Source: Sphingobacterium sp. UBA6711
GTDB lineage: Bacteria > Bacteroidota > Bacteroidia > Sphingobacteriales > Sphingobacteriaceae
Direction of reading: 5' to 3'
Length of the DNA stretch: 13,367 nucleotides
Assembly (NCBI GenBank): GCA_002454415.1
Contig: DKIT01000058.1
Coordinates: forward strand, 49,224 to 62,590
Shown: piece after piece, positions 6,232 to 13,367 of the stretch
Numbering within the stretch: position 1 is the stretch's first letter
How the letters are laid out: every line of letters begins with the position of its first letter
Translations under genes and position numbers: made by a program
The notes under the pieces: model-generated
The model's input: only the letters and a program-made list of their open reading frames with translations
Databases searched by the model: none
What the model was told of the DNA's origin: nothing

Positions 6232-7098
6232 TTAAAGACTTAATAATGAATTATTTTCTCTTTCAAGCACAGCATCAAACAACTCATTAATAGGAGATTT
6301 TAAAATAGTCCCTACCTTGATTTGATGTGTTTCACAGACCTCACGCAAAATTAAATCAAAGCTATAAGCAATAGACCCAACAAAATGGCACTCATATTGA
6401 TTATAATCAGGGTAGGTCAAAATCGATGCTTGAACGAATTCCTCAAATCCGCTTTTTACCAGATCTATTATAAAAGGATGTGTAATATTCTCTGACATAA
6501 AAGGTGCAAAAGATGCCAAGAAAGCATTTGGACGTTCCTTTTGATAAACATTTTTAATGACAACCTCTTTATTGATCCTATATTTGTTTGCAAATTTTTC
6601 ATTGAGATCCTTTGGCATTCTGCCATATAGAAAGAGTCTAACTAAATTTTTACCGAAATAGGCCCCTGATCCTTCGTCTCCCAACACATAACCATTACCA
6701 TTATGTGAAGGCATTAATTCCTCTCCGTCAAAAAAACTCAAATCTGACCCCGTACCTAATGTAGCAACATATCCTTTCTTATTACCGCATGTAGCCAGAG
6801 CACTGCCAAAGAGATCATTTTCGACAGCGATATATGCGTTTTCAAATAAGGGTGTCAATGCATTTGAAACCATCTCCCTACGATCAGGTGTAATACATCC
6901 CGCTCCAAAAAAATAAAGTTCTGTCACTTCATCAGCATAGGGAATAATTTCGGGTATTTCCTTGATTACTCTTGTGATTTCCTTTTCGTTGACAAAAAAA
7001 GGATTCAGTCCGTTTGTACTAAATGAGATAGGCGCACTATCCGGCAATTCCAACTTCCAATCTGACTTTGAAGAGCCACTATCAACAACTAAGATCAT
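6232..7098 (-). CDS. BadF/BadG/BcrA/BcrD-type ATPase, probable N-acetylglucosamine kinase-like sugar kinase
   Basis: A 288-residue actin-fold (ASKHA) kinase. Phosphate-1 loop DSGSSKSDW is at 6-14, a putative catalytic Asp is Asp95 (VENDLFGSA), the phosphate-2 loop is LGTGSDLSFF (114-123), and the adenosine region includes GDEGSGAYFGK (140-150). In Bacteroidota such proteins are usually annotated as N-acetylglucosamine kinases, feeding amino sugars from cell-wall recycling or chitin into metabolism; that substrate is an inference from the family. The cysteines that bind the Fe-S cluster in activators of 2-hydroxyacyl-CoA dehydratases are not apparent, favouring the sugar kinase reading. It heads the two-gene unit with the peroxidase (10-bp gap). 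A -7 box and dyads lie upstream. Confidence 0.85.
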   Translation of the reverse strand: MILVVDSGSSKSDWKLELPDSAPISFSTNGLNPFFVNEKEITRVIKEIPEIIPYADEVTELYFFGAGCITPDRREMVSNALTPLFENAYIAVENDLFGSALATCGNKKGYVATLGTGSDLSFFDGEELMPSHNGNGYVLGDEGSGAYFGKNLVRLFLYGRMPKDLNEKFANKYRINKEVVIKNVYQKERPNAFLASFAPFMSENITHPFIIDLVKSGFEEFVQASILTYPDYNQYECHFVGSIAYSFDLILREVCETHQIKVGTILKSPINELFDAVLERENNSLLSL

Positions 7099-7137
7099 AC
7101 AAATTCTTGATTATTTTCCCCCTATAAAATCGTGTAT

Positions 7138-7145
7138 CAAACTTA
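7138..7145 (-). promoter_or_regulatory. Candidate -7 element for the kinase-peroxidase unit
   Basis: The minus strand reads TAAGTTTG, matching TAnnTTTG exactly, 40-47 bp ahead of the kinase start; this gives a leader of about 33 nt. The same octamer occurs in the 9858-9865 promoter. No TTTG is present 19-21 bp upstream, where a dyad lies instead, which could fit a regulated promoter. Confidence 0.45.
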
Positions 7146-7199
7146 ACAAAAATTCTGTTAAAAAATAGAATTTTTACGTTACAACCGACTTTGTTAACA
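7143..7199. promoter_or_regulatory. TTAACA/TGTTAA dyad cluster, possible operator
   Basis: TTAACA (7143-7148) and TGTTAA (7156-7161) form a 19-bp dyad with a 7-bp spacer that overlaps the kinase -7 box. A third site, the palindrome TGTTAACA, lies at 7192-7199. Overlapping these is a separate 9-bp inverted repeat, AAAAATTCT 7148-7156 and AGAATTTTT 7167-7175. Regularly placed half-sites over a promoter suggest a repressor site, but the base composition makes such motifs common. Confidence 0.35.
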
Positions 7200-7363
7200 C
7201 AAAATTCAACCAAGTTAATACTTAGCACCTAAAATACACAGCGCAATTCTTAATGAAAAAATATGTATATTGGATCTGTATTCCTATTATATTTTTCATA
7301 TAAACAATGTAACCAATATTATTCGCGTTTATATATATCATAAACCATGAATAATATTTTTTG

Positions 7364-7394
7364 TTTGATTAACCATAGGATACTTTTAATTTTG
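7364..7394 (+). promoter_or_regulatory. Near-consensus Bacteroidota promoter for the M61 peptidase gene
   Basis: TTTG at 7364-7367, a 19-bp spacer, then TAATTTTG at 7387-7394 match both halves of the Bacteroidota primary-sigma consensus (TTTG, 19-21 bp, TAnnTTTG). Transcription would start near 7401, giving a leader of about 18 nt before ATG 7419. The promoter lies inside the longer open frame starting at 7347, which argues that the longer start is wrong. Confidence 0.6.
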
Positions 7395-7418
7395 CAAGCT
7401 TATACTAAATCAACGTTT

Positions 7419-9164
7419 ATGGATAGTGACCATTTAAACATACCTGATATACATTTTGAGGTATCATTTTTAGAAGTACAAGCCCATTATATCCAAGTGA
7501 AAATGAGCATTGGAAACCTCAGCCAACCCTATGTCGATTTAAAAATGCCCGTTTGGTCTCCTGGATCGTACTTAATTCGTGAATATGCTAAAAATGTAGA
7601 GCGTTTTAGATCGACGGATATAAATGGAAATGTTATTCCATTTCAAAAGATAGCCAAAAACACTTGGCGAATCCCATCTGAAGCCTTGGATAGAATCGAA
7701 GTTATCTATTCAGTCTATGGTTTTGAAGTATCCGTGCGAACAAATTTTTTTGACAGTGACCATGCTTTTATAGTTCCTACAGCAACCTTTCTACATATTG
7801 CGGACTATATCAACATTCCTTCTAGAATCAAAATCAAATTGAAAGACAGCTGGAAAAAGATATCAACGGGGCTAGAGGAAATCGAAAAAGATACATTCTA
7901 TGCACCGAATTTCGACGTACTTTATGATACACCTATTGAAGTTGGCAACCAAGATATTTGGAAATTTCAAGCAGCTGGGGTTGAGCACGAATGTGCGATG
8001 GTTGGTGGCGGTTCTTATGATAAACAACGCTTGACGGAAGATATCACACGTATTGTTGAAGAAGAGACTCGTATTTGGGGCTCTAATCCCAATAAGCGCT
8101 ATGTCATTATCACCCATAATTATCAATCTGGAGGAGGAGGTTTAGAACATCTGAATTCGACAGTATTAGGAGCCTCCAGAAATGCCTACCTGAATGAAAC
8201 GAGTTACAAAAACTATTTAAGTCTTGTCGCCCATGAGTATTTCCACCTATGGAATGTAAAGCGGCTCCGCCCTAAAGCTCTTGGCCCTTTTAACTATGAT
8301 GCGGAAAACTATACAACTGGACTTTGGATCATGGAGGGGTTCACCTCATACTATGATAACCTCATCATAAAACGCTGTGGGTTTTATGACGAGAAGGAAT
8401 ACCTTGCTTTATTAGCTAATGATTTTAATATTGTCCTTAATCGTCCTGGGCACGCCATACAGTCAGCAGCAGCTTCGAGTTTTGACACTTGGATCAAATA
8501 CTATAGACCCGATGAAAACTCGATCAATTCGAGTATTTCCTACTACAATAAAGGAGCTATGCTCACCGCGATGTTGGATATTAAGATTATTGCAGCAACG
8601 GAAGGAAAAATAAAGCTAGATGATATTATACGCGAAGCATATGAGGAATTCTACCTAAAACTTGATCGTGGATTTGAAGAAAATGAATTTCGTAGTTTAG
8701 CTGAGCGTATGGCAGGGACCTCATTAGATGACATTTTCGATGCGGCCCATCATGACGGTGAGTTAGCATACAACGACTACTTTAATCTAGTCGGTTACGA
8801 AATTGTTGACATCAATACAAATAGCAATGTTTTAACGCTTGGTATTACAACCAACAAAGTAGATGGTCTGATTTCAGTTACTTCTGTTGAAAAAAACTCT
8901 GGAGCCTATGACGCTGGACTAAATGTAAGAGATGAATTGATCGCCATTAATAATGTTAGACTGGATGTAAAAGACAGAGAAATCGAATTTCTTGTTCAAC
9001 ACGCTAAAGAGGGGGAAATACTGCATTTTCTAGTCTCCCGAGATGGTATGATACGGGAGATACCTGTACAAATCAGAAAAAATAAGAAGAAATCATTCGA
9101 AATAAAACCATTAAAGGAACGGACATTTCTACAAGAACTTTTAGGGAAAATTTGGATGGCCTAA
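7419..9164 (+). CDS. M61 family metallopeptidase with C-terminal PDZ domain (glycyl aminopeptidase-like)
   Basis: A 581-residue zinc peptidase, counted from ATG 7419. An N-terminal beta domain (about 1-170) contains the family segment MPVWSPGSYLIREYAKNVERF. The catalytic domain carries SGGGGLEHLNS (237-247, substrate-binding loop), HEYFH (272-276; zinc ligands His272 and His276, catalytic Glu273) followed by LWNVKRLRP, and the third zinc ligand Glu306 in WIMEGFTSYYD. A PDZ domain (GLISVTSVEKNSGAYDAGLNVRDELIAINNVRLD) lies near the C-terminus. Known members remove N-terminal Gly or Ala from peptides. No signal peptide is evident, so the enzyme may be cytosolic. The frame also opens at ATG 7347, but its extra 24 residues look neither like a signal peptide nor like the family, and a near-consensus promoter lies within that extension. 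Monocistronic, with a terminator 30 bp downstream. Confidence 0.93.
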   Translation: MDSDHLNIPDIHFEVSFLEVQAHYIQVKMSIGNLSQPYVDLKMPVWSPGSYLIREYAKNVERFRSTDINGNVIPFQKIAKNTWRIPSEALDRIEVIYSVYGFEVSVRTNFFDSDHAFIVPTATFLHIADYINIPSRIKIKLKDSWKKISTGLEEIEKDTFYAPNFDVLYDTPIEVGNQDIWKFQAAGVEHECAMVGGGSYDKQRLTEDITRIVEEETRIWGSNPNKRYVIITHNYQSGGGGLEHLNSTVLGASRNAYLNETSYKNYLSLVAHEYFHLWNVKRLRPKALGPFNYDAENYTTGLWIMEGFTSYYDNLIIKRCGFYDEKEYLALLANDFNIVLNRPGHAIQSAAASSFDTWIKYYRPDENSINSSISYYNKGAMLTAMLDIKIIAATEGKIKLDDIIREAYEEFYLKLDRGFEENEFRSLAERMAGTSLDDIFDAAHHDGELAYNDYFNLVGYEIVDINTNSNVLTLGITTNKVDGLISVTSVEKNSGAYDAGLNVRDELIAINNVRLDVKDREIEFLVQHAKEGEILHFLVSRDGMIREIPVQIRKNKKKSFEIKPLKERTFLQELLGKIWMA

Positions 9165-9194
9165 AAAACAACCGAATTTTATAGAATATTTTTA

Positions 9195-9231
9195 AAAAGC
9201 AGGATGGCCCATAAATCGCCATTCTGCTTTT
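9195..9231 (+). terminator. Intrinsic terminator after the M61 gene
   Basis: The arms 9195-9208 and 9218-9231 form a 14-bp stem with one G-T pair around a 9-nt loop; the stem's own outer end is AAAA/TTTT. It follows the M61 stop by 30 bp. The minus strand also has Ts after the stem, so it may end transcription of the converging beta-barrel gene as well. Confidence 0.75.
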
Positions 9232-9324
9232 ACATTGTTTTATCCCACAATCATTTCGCCAGTGCCTCTTATCTTGCTAAAGCAGCAGCGTTTTTCAGAA
9301 ACTTCGCTAGCAATAATTTTATGT

Positions 9325-9825
9325 TTAAAACTTGTATCTAAAAGAGAAACCTACAGGATCAAATAATTTAATACTAGACTCGTTTAAAAAATCAAAGTAT
9401 GGTTTTACATCCAAAGAAATCTGAAATGGTGTTTGGGGAATGTTGTACTCAATCCCTACAATACCATCGATACTTAAATTGAGCTGCGAATCAAATGAAT
9501 GTCGTTGGCCATTTATAATTTTATCCTTTTCCTTATAAGAGCCAATACTCCCTCCAAAACCATAATACCAATTCAATCCTGCTGTCAGCGGTTTATAAAT
9601 TTCATACAATCCAACCACGCGAAATCGGCGAAAGTCAGAATTACTTTGAATACTTACAATACCTTCTAAAGCATGACTTGAGTTAAGCGTATGACGATAA
9701 GTAATTCCCTGAGCAGATCCAAACCGCCCTCCAATAGCGCCTCTATTGTCTAATTGTGCCAAAGCTTTATTCGATAATGCACCAAACATCAGCATTCCAC
9801 CGACAGCCAAAAATATTTTTTTCAT
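9325..9825 (-). CDS. Small outer-membrane beta-barrel protein with signal peptide
   Basis: 166 residues from ATG 9825. Residues 1-23 (MKKIFLAVGGMLMFGALSNKALA) are a typical signal peptide with cleavage likely after ALA. The mature part alternates polar and hydrophobic residues in about eight strands (for example GAIGGRFGSAQGITYRH, ALEGIVSIQS, FRRFRVVGLYEIYK, GLNWYYGFGGSIGSY, SFDSQLNLSIDGIVGIEYNI, FQISLDVKPYFDFL) and ends in GFSFRYKF with a terminal Phe, the classic beta-barrel assembly signal. The function is unknown; small eight-strand barrels are often structural or adhesive. The frame opens earlier, at 9942, but that extension precedes the signal peptide and contains the gene's own promoter, so the start is 9825. 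No partner gene is adjacent. Confidence 0.85.
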   Translation of the reverse strand: MKKIFLAVGGMLMFGALSNKALAQLDNRGAIGGRFGSAQGITYRHTLNSSHALEGIVSIQSNSDFRRFRVVGLYEIYKPLTAGLNWYYGFGGSIGSYKEKDKIINGQRHSFDSQLNLSIDGIVGIEYNIPQTPFQISLDVKPYFDFLNESSIKLFDPVGFSFRYKF

Positions 9826-9857
9826 AAAAATCGTACGCTTTTTGCTTAACATTTTTT

Positions 9858-9888
9858 CAAACTTAGATAAATTGCTTTTTATATGCAA
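9858..9888 (-). promoter_or_regulatory. Promoter of the beta-barrel gene
   Basis: On the minus strand, TTG (complement of 9886-9888) is followed by 20 bp and then TAAGTTTG (complement of 9858-9865), close to the Bacteroidota consensus. Transcription would start near 9851, about 26 nt before ATG 9825, which supports that start over the longer frame. Confidence 0.55.
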
Positions 9889-9994
9889 TATAATTGCAAC
9901 ACATAGCAAACATTTCATCAACTTATCCGGCTCAGGATCCATTTAGCCTGCGACAAATAATAATCACAGTTATAACGACACAATGTTTAATTTG

Positions 9995-10017
9995 TTATGA
10001 CATAAATCCCGATTTAT
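9995..10017. promoter_or_regulatory. Overlapping dyads upstream of the acyl-CoA synthetase gene, possible operator
   Basis: TTATG-A-CATAA (9995-10005) overlaps ATAAATC-CC-GATTTAT (10002-10017; 7-bp perfect arms). They lie 77-99 bp before the acyl-CoA synthetase start, in the 268-bp gap it shares with the divergent beta-barrel gene. TetR-type regulators of fatty-acid genes bind dyads of this size, so an operator is plausible. No regulator gene is adjacent, and no clear -33/-7 promoter for the synthetase was found. Confidence 0.35.
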
Positions 10018-10093
10018 CCAACTTTATTTCTGAATATTTTGTTATATTTAAGTCAATACAACATATAGTAGTAACCAAATAAACTCAAGTGAT

Positions 10094-11860
10094 ATGGGCA
10101 GAATTTTTGACTTTATAACCTTATATAAAGAAAAATACGCAAAGGACATCATGGTAGCAGGTCGAGACGCAAATGGCCAATGGAAAACTTATTCTACCAA
10201 AGAATATACGGAGGCAATTGACAACTTGAGCAAAGCTTTACTTAAATTAGGACTCAAGAAAGGTGATCGTGTAGGAATTATGTCGGGCAACAGGCCCGAA
10301 TGGAATTTAGTAGATTTTGCATGTAATCAAATTGGACTTGCAACTGTCCCCCTTTATCCAACATTATCGCCCCAAGATCTTTCTTTTATAATTAACGACT
10401 CTGATGTCAACGTTCTTTTTGTAAGCAATAACGAATTAACAAACCGGATCGAGCAAGCAATTAAAGAACATGGCATACATCCTCAATTGTATACTTTTGA
10501 TCCAATCGAAAACTATACCCAACTGACGACATTAATAGAAACAGCGAAAGATGATGAGATAGATCTCTCTTCCCTGCGCGATGCTGTCACGGAAGATGAT
10601 CTACTGACCCTTATTTATACTTCGGGTACAACAGGTCGTCCTAAAGGTGTCTATCTTTCTCACAAAAACGTGCATAGTAATGTTATGGCTTGTAATCACC
10701 TTATACGGTCAGATTTTAAAACCGCACTTAGCTTTTTGCCGTTATGCCATATATTTGAGCGAATGGTCGTCTATATGTATTACTCCAAGGGAATTCAAAT
10801 ATATTTTTCTGAAACGTTAGATAATGTGGTGATAGACATTAATGACGTAAAACCCGATGTTTTTACTACTGTGCCCCGCGTTTTAGAAAAAGTTTATGAC
10901 AAAATCATTGACAAGGGTAAAGCGCTAACAGGACTAAAAAAGAAAATTTTCTTCTGGGCTGTTGATTTGGGATTGAAATTCCAGGAACCTGGACATAATG
11001 GCCTTATTTATAACCTCAAACTGAAAATCGCACGAAAATTGATTTTTTCTAAATGGCAAGAAGCGCTGGGAGGAAATATTAAAATAATTGTATCGGGCGG
11101 TGCTGCACTTCAAGAGCGTCTAGCTAGAGTATTTTGGGCTGCAGACTTAAAGGTGCTCGAAGGTTACGGGCTAACCGAAACCTCCCCTGTGATAGCGGTG
11201 AATTCTTACTTGCCAAATGGCCTAAAATTTGGCACAGTGGGAAAACCGCTGAAAAACTTAGAAGTAAAGATAGCAGCTGATGGTGAAATCCTCGTTAAAG
11301 GTCCGAGTATTACGACAGGTTATTATAAAAATGAGGAAGCAACCAAAGAAGCCTTTGATACCAATGGCTTCTTCAAAACTGGGGATATTGGAGAAATAAC
11401 TTCCGATGGCTTTCTAAAAATAACGGATCGGAAGAAGGAAATGTTTAAGACTGCAGGAGGAAAGTATATTGCCCCGCAATCAATTGAAAACAAACTCATG
11501 GAATCAACCTTAATCGGGCAAGTTATGGTCATTGGTGAAAACAGGAAATTCCCGAGTGCTCTTATTGTACCTGCATTTGATGTACTATTGAAATGGGCAA
11601 GTCAGAAAGGTATTTCCGCAAGTTCAAATGAGGAAATTATTAAAAATCCAGAAGTAATTCAAAAATATCTAGATGAGATTAACAGATTATCAAGTAACTT
11701 TGGCCATTGGGAAATTGTTAAAAAATTCATACTTCTCCCTAGAGAATGGACTATTAATGAAGGTCAATTGACGCCAAAGTTAAGTTTGAAACGAAAAGTT
11801 ATTTTAAAAGAGAATGAAGTTGCGATCGACAAATTGTATCAAGAACAACATCAGGAATAA
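10094..11860 (+). CDS. Long-chain acyl-CoA synthetase (AMP-forming)
   Basis: A 588-residue adenylate-forming enzyme that activates fatty acids with ATP and CoA, for lipid synthesis or beta-oxidation. Length fits the long-chain family. The P-loop YTSGTTGRPKG is at 175-185, GYGLTETSP 357-365, GEILVKGPSITTGYY 397-411 with the TGD motif at 429-431, and DRKKEMFKTAGGKYIAP 445-461 contains the conserved DR hinge. The C-terminal lid ends with LTPKLSLKRK (559-568), where the lysine cluster includes the region of the family's catalytic Lys. The protein lacks a signal peptide and is likely cytosolic or peripheral on the membrane. ATG 10094 (MGRIFDFI) is the natural start. A YihY-type membrane protein starts 32 bp after its stop on the same strand with no hairpin between, indicating an operon. 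Confidence 0.93.
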   Translation: MGRIFDFITLYKEKYAKDIMVAGRDANGQWKTYSTKEYTEAIDNLSKALLKLGLKKGDRVGIMSGNRPEWNLVDFACNQIGLATVPLYPTLSPQDLSFIINDSDVNVLFVSNNELTNRIEQAIKEHGIHPQLYTFDPIENYTQLTTLIETAKDDEIDLSSLRDAVTEDDLLTLIYTSGTTGRPKGVYLSHKNVHSNVMACNHLIRSDFKTALSFLPLCHIFERMVVYMYYSKGIQIYFSETLDNVVIDINDVKPDVFTTVPRVLEKVYDKIIDKGKALTGLKKKIFFWAVDLGLKFQEPGHNGLIYNLKLKIARKLIFSKWQEALGGNIKIIVSGGAALQERLARVFWAADLKVLEGYGLTETSPVIAVNSYLPNGLKFGTVGKPLKNLEVKIAADGEILVKGPSITTGYYKNEEATKEAFDTNGFFKTGDIGEITSDGFLKITDRKKEMFKTAGGKYIAPQSIENKLMESTLIGQVMVIGENRKFPSALIVPAFDVLLKWASQKGISASSNEEIIKNPEVIQKYLDEINRLSSNFGHWEIVKKFILLPREWTINEGQLTPKLSLKRKVILKENEVAIDKLYQEQHQE

Positions 11861-11892
11861 CAATTTGCACGATTATTGGAACGGATCATCTT

Positions 11893-12900
11893 ATGAAGAA
11901 GCAGGTTAGACTGAGAGATTTACTGACATTCGAATATTGGAAAAACATAGGTCACGTTTTGATTGACGCCTTTAATGGGTTTAACGATGACAAATGCATG
12001 AAGAAAAGTGCTTCATTGGCTTACTACACGGTTTTCTCCATCGGTCCCTTACTCATGATCGTTATCTGGTGCATTGGTTTCTTTTATGGTGAACATCTTC
12101 AATCTGGCTCATCAGCACAGGATGAGGTTATGCAGGAGGTTATGGTCCTTTTTGGGCAAGATGTAACTACACAAATCCAATCGTATCTTCAAAAAATTAC
12201 GTTTGAAAATAAATCCAATATGGGGATCACAATAGGTGTTATTACATTGATATTATCCTCTACCACTTTATTCGTAGACATACAAGACTCAATCAACAAT
12301 ATCTGGAAAGTAAAGCCAAAACCAAAAAAGGGATGGCTTAAATTAATCATCAACAGACTGATTTCTTTTTCCATCGTTATAGCCTTGGGTTTTTTGTTGA
12401 TTGCCTCTTTAATGATTAATGGGATTATTGTTGCTGTGACCAATTTAGTCATGACTTATTTCCCTATTATTCCAATTACTCTTATTTCATGGGTCAATAC
12501 CGGCATAACATTCTCTGTAATTGTCATACTGTTCGGTTTCATCTTCTCTTTCCTGCCAGACGCCAAAGTTAAGTTCCGCGATATGCTTGGGGGAGCTATC
12601 TTCACGGGTTTACTTTTTATGTTAGGAAGATATGGAATTTCCATCTATTTGAATCTCTCGTCCACAGCGAGTTTTTATGGTGCTGCGGGATCTATTATCA
12701 TAATGTTACTCTGGATCTATTATTCGGCTGCAATCCTTTATTTTGGAGCAGAATTCACTAAATTCTATGCGATTAAGTTCGGTTCAGGTATCATCCCATC
12801 CACCTTCGCAGTAACTATTGAACAAACTGAAAAAGTCAAAAAAACAGGTAGTGATGCCGAAGCACATGTTGGCGATACCATTCATGTCTTAAAACAATAA
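11893..12900 (+). CDS. YihY/BrkB family inner-membrane protein
   Basis: A 335-residue integral membrane protein of the YihY/UPF0761 family (historically mislabelled ribonuclease BN). Six membrane segments are visible at about 44-65, 110-130, 155-177, 195-220, 232-252 and 262-286. Family landmarks are SASLAYYTVFSIGPLL (39-54), DSINNIWKVKP (132-142), FLPDAKVKFRDMLGGA (220-235) and FYGAAGSIIIMLLWIYYSAAILYFGAEF (261-288). Residues from about 301 form a hydrophilic cytosolic tail. The molecular role is not settled. It probably shares a transcript with the acyl-CoA synthetase (32-bp gap), hinting at a lipid or envelope context, which is an inference. Its TAA ends 1 bp before the stop of the converging beta-barrel gene, leaving no room for a terminator. 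Confidence 0.92.
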   Translation: MKKQVRLRDLLTFEYWKNIGHVLIDAFNGFNDDKCMKKSASLAYYTVFSIGPLLMIVIWCIGFFYGEHLQSGSSAQDEVMQEVMVLFGQDVTTQIQSYLQKITFENKSNMGITIGVITLILSSTTLFVDIQDSINNIWKVKPKPKKGWLKLIINRLISFSIVIALGFLLIASLMINGIIVAVTNLVMTYFPIIPITLISWVNTGITFSVIVILFGFIFSFLPDAKVKFRDMLGGAIFTGLLFMLGRYGISIYLNLSSTASFYGAAGSIIIMLLWIYYSAAILYFGAEFTKFYAIKFGSGIIPSTFAVTIEQTEKVKKTGSDAEAHVGDTIHVLKQ

Positions 12901-12901
12901 C

Positions 12902-13367
12902 TTACTTTTTGTCTTTTTTACCACTAATGGAGCCATCGATACCAATGACGTCGATGACTTTGTCGCCAATCTGTGTAATATCGGATTTTAATCCGACCAT
13001 AACTGTAAAAATATTCACAGGCGTATCCTCTATTTTCCTAAAGTTGTGTAGGTATCCGAGCTCAATCCCTAAGAAGAATCCGTTAAATTTATAATCTGCA
13101 CCAGTACCTATTTTACTGGAGAAGTTCAGATGGTTTTTATTTTCCATTTTAATCAGCTTTTGGTCCGCCATTACGTTTGCCCGTGGTTCACTCGTCAATC
13201 CCACACCGGGGCCAGCAAAACCATAGATATTCAATCGCCGCATTTGTTTTCTAATACCTCCTGAAAATGACACTGTATAAAAATTGGTATTGACATCCTC
13301 TATACGATATTGGAAATTCGGGTCCACAAGCCGCTGTTTGTATTTAAACGAAAGGGTATAGAGAGTC
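12902..13367 (-). CDS. Outer-membrane beta-barrel protein (partial, N-terminus off right edge)
   Basis: The last 154 residues are visible; the frame stays open to the right edge (upstream residues read TLYTLSFKYKQRLVDPNFQY), so the GTG at 13325-13327 is not the start. Amphipathic strands such as TNFYTVSFSGGIRKQM, LNIYGFAGPGVGLTSE, LNFSSKIGTGADYKFN, FFLGIELGYLHNF and NIFTVMVGLKSDI are those of a small beta-barrel with loops between. Unlike the other barrel in the window it does not end in Phe but carries about 25 residues after the last likely strand, ending in the basic GKKDKK. The function is unknown; the signal peptide must lie outside the window. It converges on the YihY gene with a 1-bp gap between stop codons. 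Confidence 0.8.
   Translation of the reverse strand, partial: TLYTLSFKYKQRLVDPNFQYRIEDVNTNFYTVSFSGGIRKQMRRLNIYGFAGPGVGLTSEPRANVMADQKLIKMENKNHLNFSSKIGTGADYKFNGFFLGIELGYLHNFRKIEDTPVNIFTVMVGLKSDITQIGDKVIDVIGIDGSISGKKDKK

Larger units (their letters stand above)
7099..7418. other. 320-bp divergent regulatory gap between the kinase and the M61 peptidase genes
   Basis: It holds the kinase -7 box (7138-7145), TTAACA/TGTTAA dyads (7143-7199), a 9-bp A/T inverted repeat (7148-7156 / 7167-7175), a 16-codon hydrophobic mini-ORF (7253-7303, MKKYVYWICIPIIFFI) and the M61 promoter (7364-7394). The stretch 7200-7360 has no recognised motif other than this mini-ORF. Confidence 0.6.

Noticed and set aside
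9274..9313. TTGCTA/TAGCAA inverted repeat downstream of the beta-barrel gene, considered as its terminator
   Set aside because: The arms are only 6 bp, the inner pairing is broken, and there is no T-run on either strand.
9826..9942. Upstream extension of the beta-barrel gene by 39 codons
   Set aside because: It precedes a clear signal peptide starting at ATG 9825 and contains the gene's own promoter.
13325..13327. GTG as start of the right-edge outer-membrane protein
   Set aside because: The frame stays open to the window edge with barrel-like residues, and no signal peptide follows the GTG.

Overview
The window is AT-rich and looks chromosomal, from a member of the Bacteroidota, most likely Sphingobacteriaceae (a Sphingobacterium- or Pedobacter-like organism). 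Reasons: the gene families are typical of that group (an E1 dehydrogenase with a GNA...WDD cofactor motif, a DExD helicase with a DEFD box, an M61 PDZ peptidase, small outer-membrane beta-barrels). Shine-Dalgarno sequences are largely absent. Several upstream regions carry the Bacteroidota promoter signature (TTTG or TTG at -33, TAnnTTTG at -7). I see no tRNA, rRNA, CRISPR array, insertion sequence or phage gene.

Layout. 1-839 (-): N-terminal part of a thiamine-diphosphate-dependent 2-oxoacid dehydrogenase E1, cut by the left edge. 1068-3549 (+): a closely spaced run of a DExD-box RNA helicase that appears to start at TTG, an unrecognised 248-residue protein and a Nudix hydrolase. 3550-3874: a gap without a recognised gene that carries the most unexplained structure here, namely a 43-codon ORF whose start codon lies in one arm of a 10-bp inverted repeat, two inner hairpins and a strong hairpin downstream. 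3875-5562: a SAM-dependent methyltransferase (-) divergent from a LysR-type regulator (+). 5641-7098 (-): a BadF/BadG-type sugar kinase followed 10 bp later by a glutathione peroxidase, ending in a strong terminator. 7419-9164 (+): an M61 metallopeptidase with a PDZ domain, preceded by a near-consensus promoter and followed by a terminator. 9325-9825 (-): a small outer-membrane beta-barrel protein with its own promoter. 10094-12900 (+): a long-chain acyl-CoA synthetase and a YihY/BrkB membrane protein, probably co-transcribed. 12902-13367 (-): the C-terminal part of a second outer-membrane beta-barrel protein, cut by the right edge.

The genes are mostly housekeeping functions: oxo-acid oxidation, RNA remodelling, nucleotide clean-up, amino-sugar phosphorylation, peroxide removal, peptide turnover, fatty-acid activation and envelope proteins. 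They do not form one obvious pathway. Several starts were revised from the longest open frame: helicase TTG 1068, LysR ATG 4678, M61 ATG 7419, beta-barrel ATG 9825. I found no clear new multi-gene system. The best lead is the structured 3571-3820 interval, followed by paired dyads at two divergent promoter regions.
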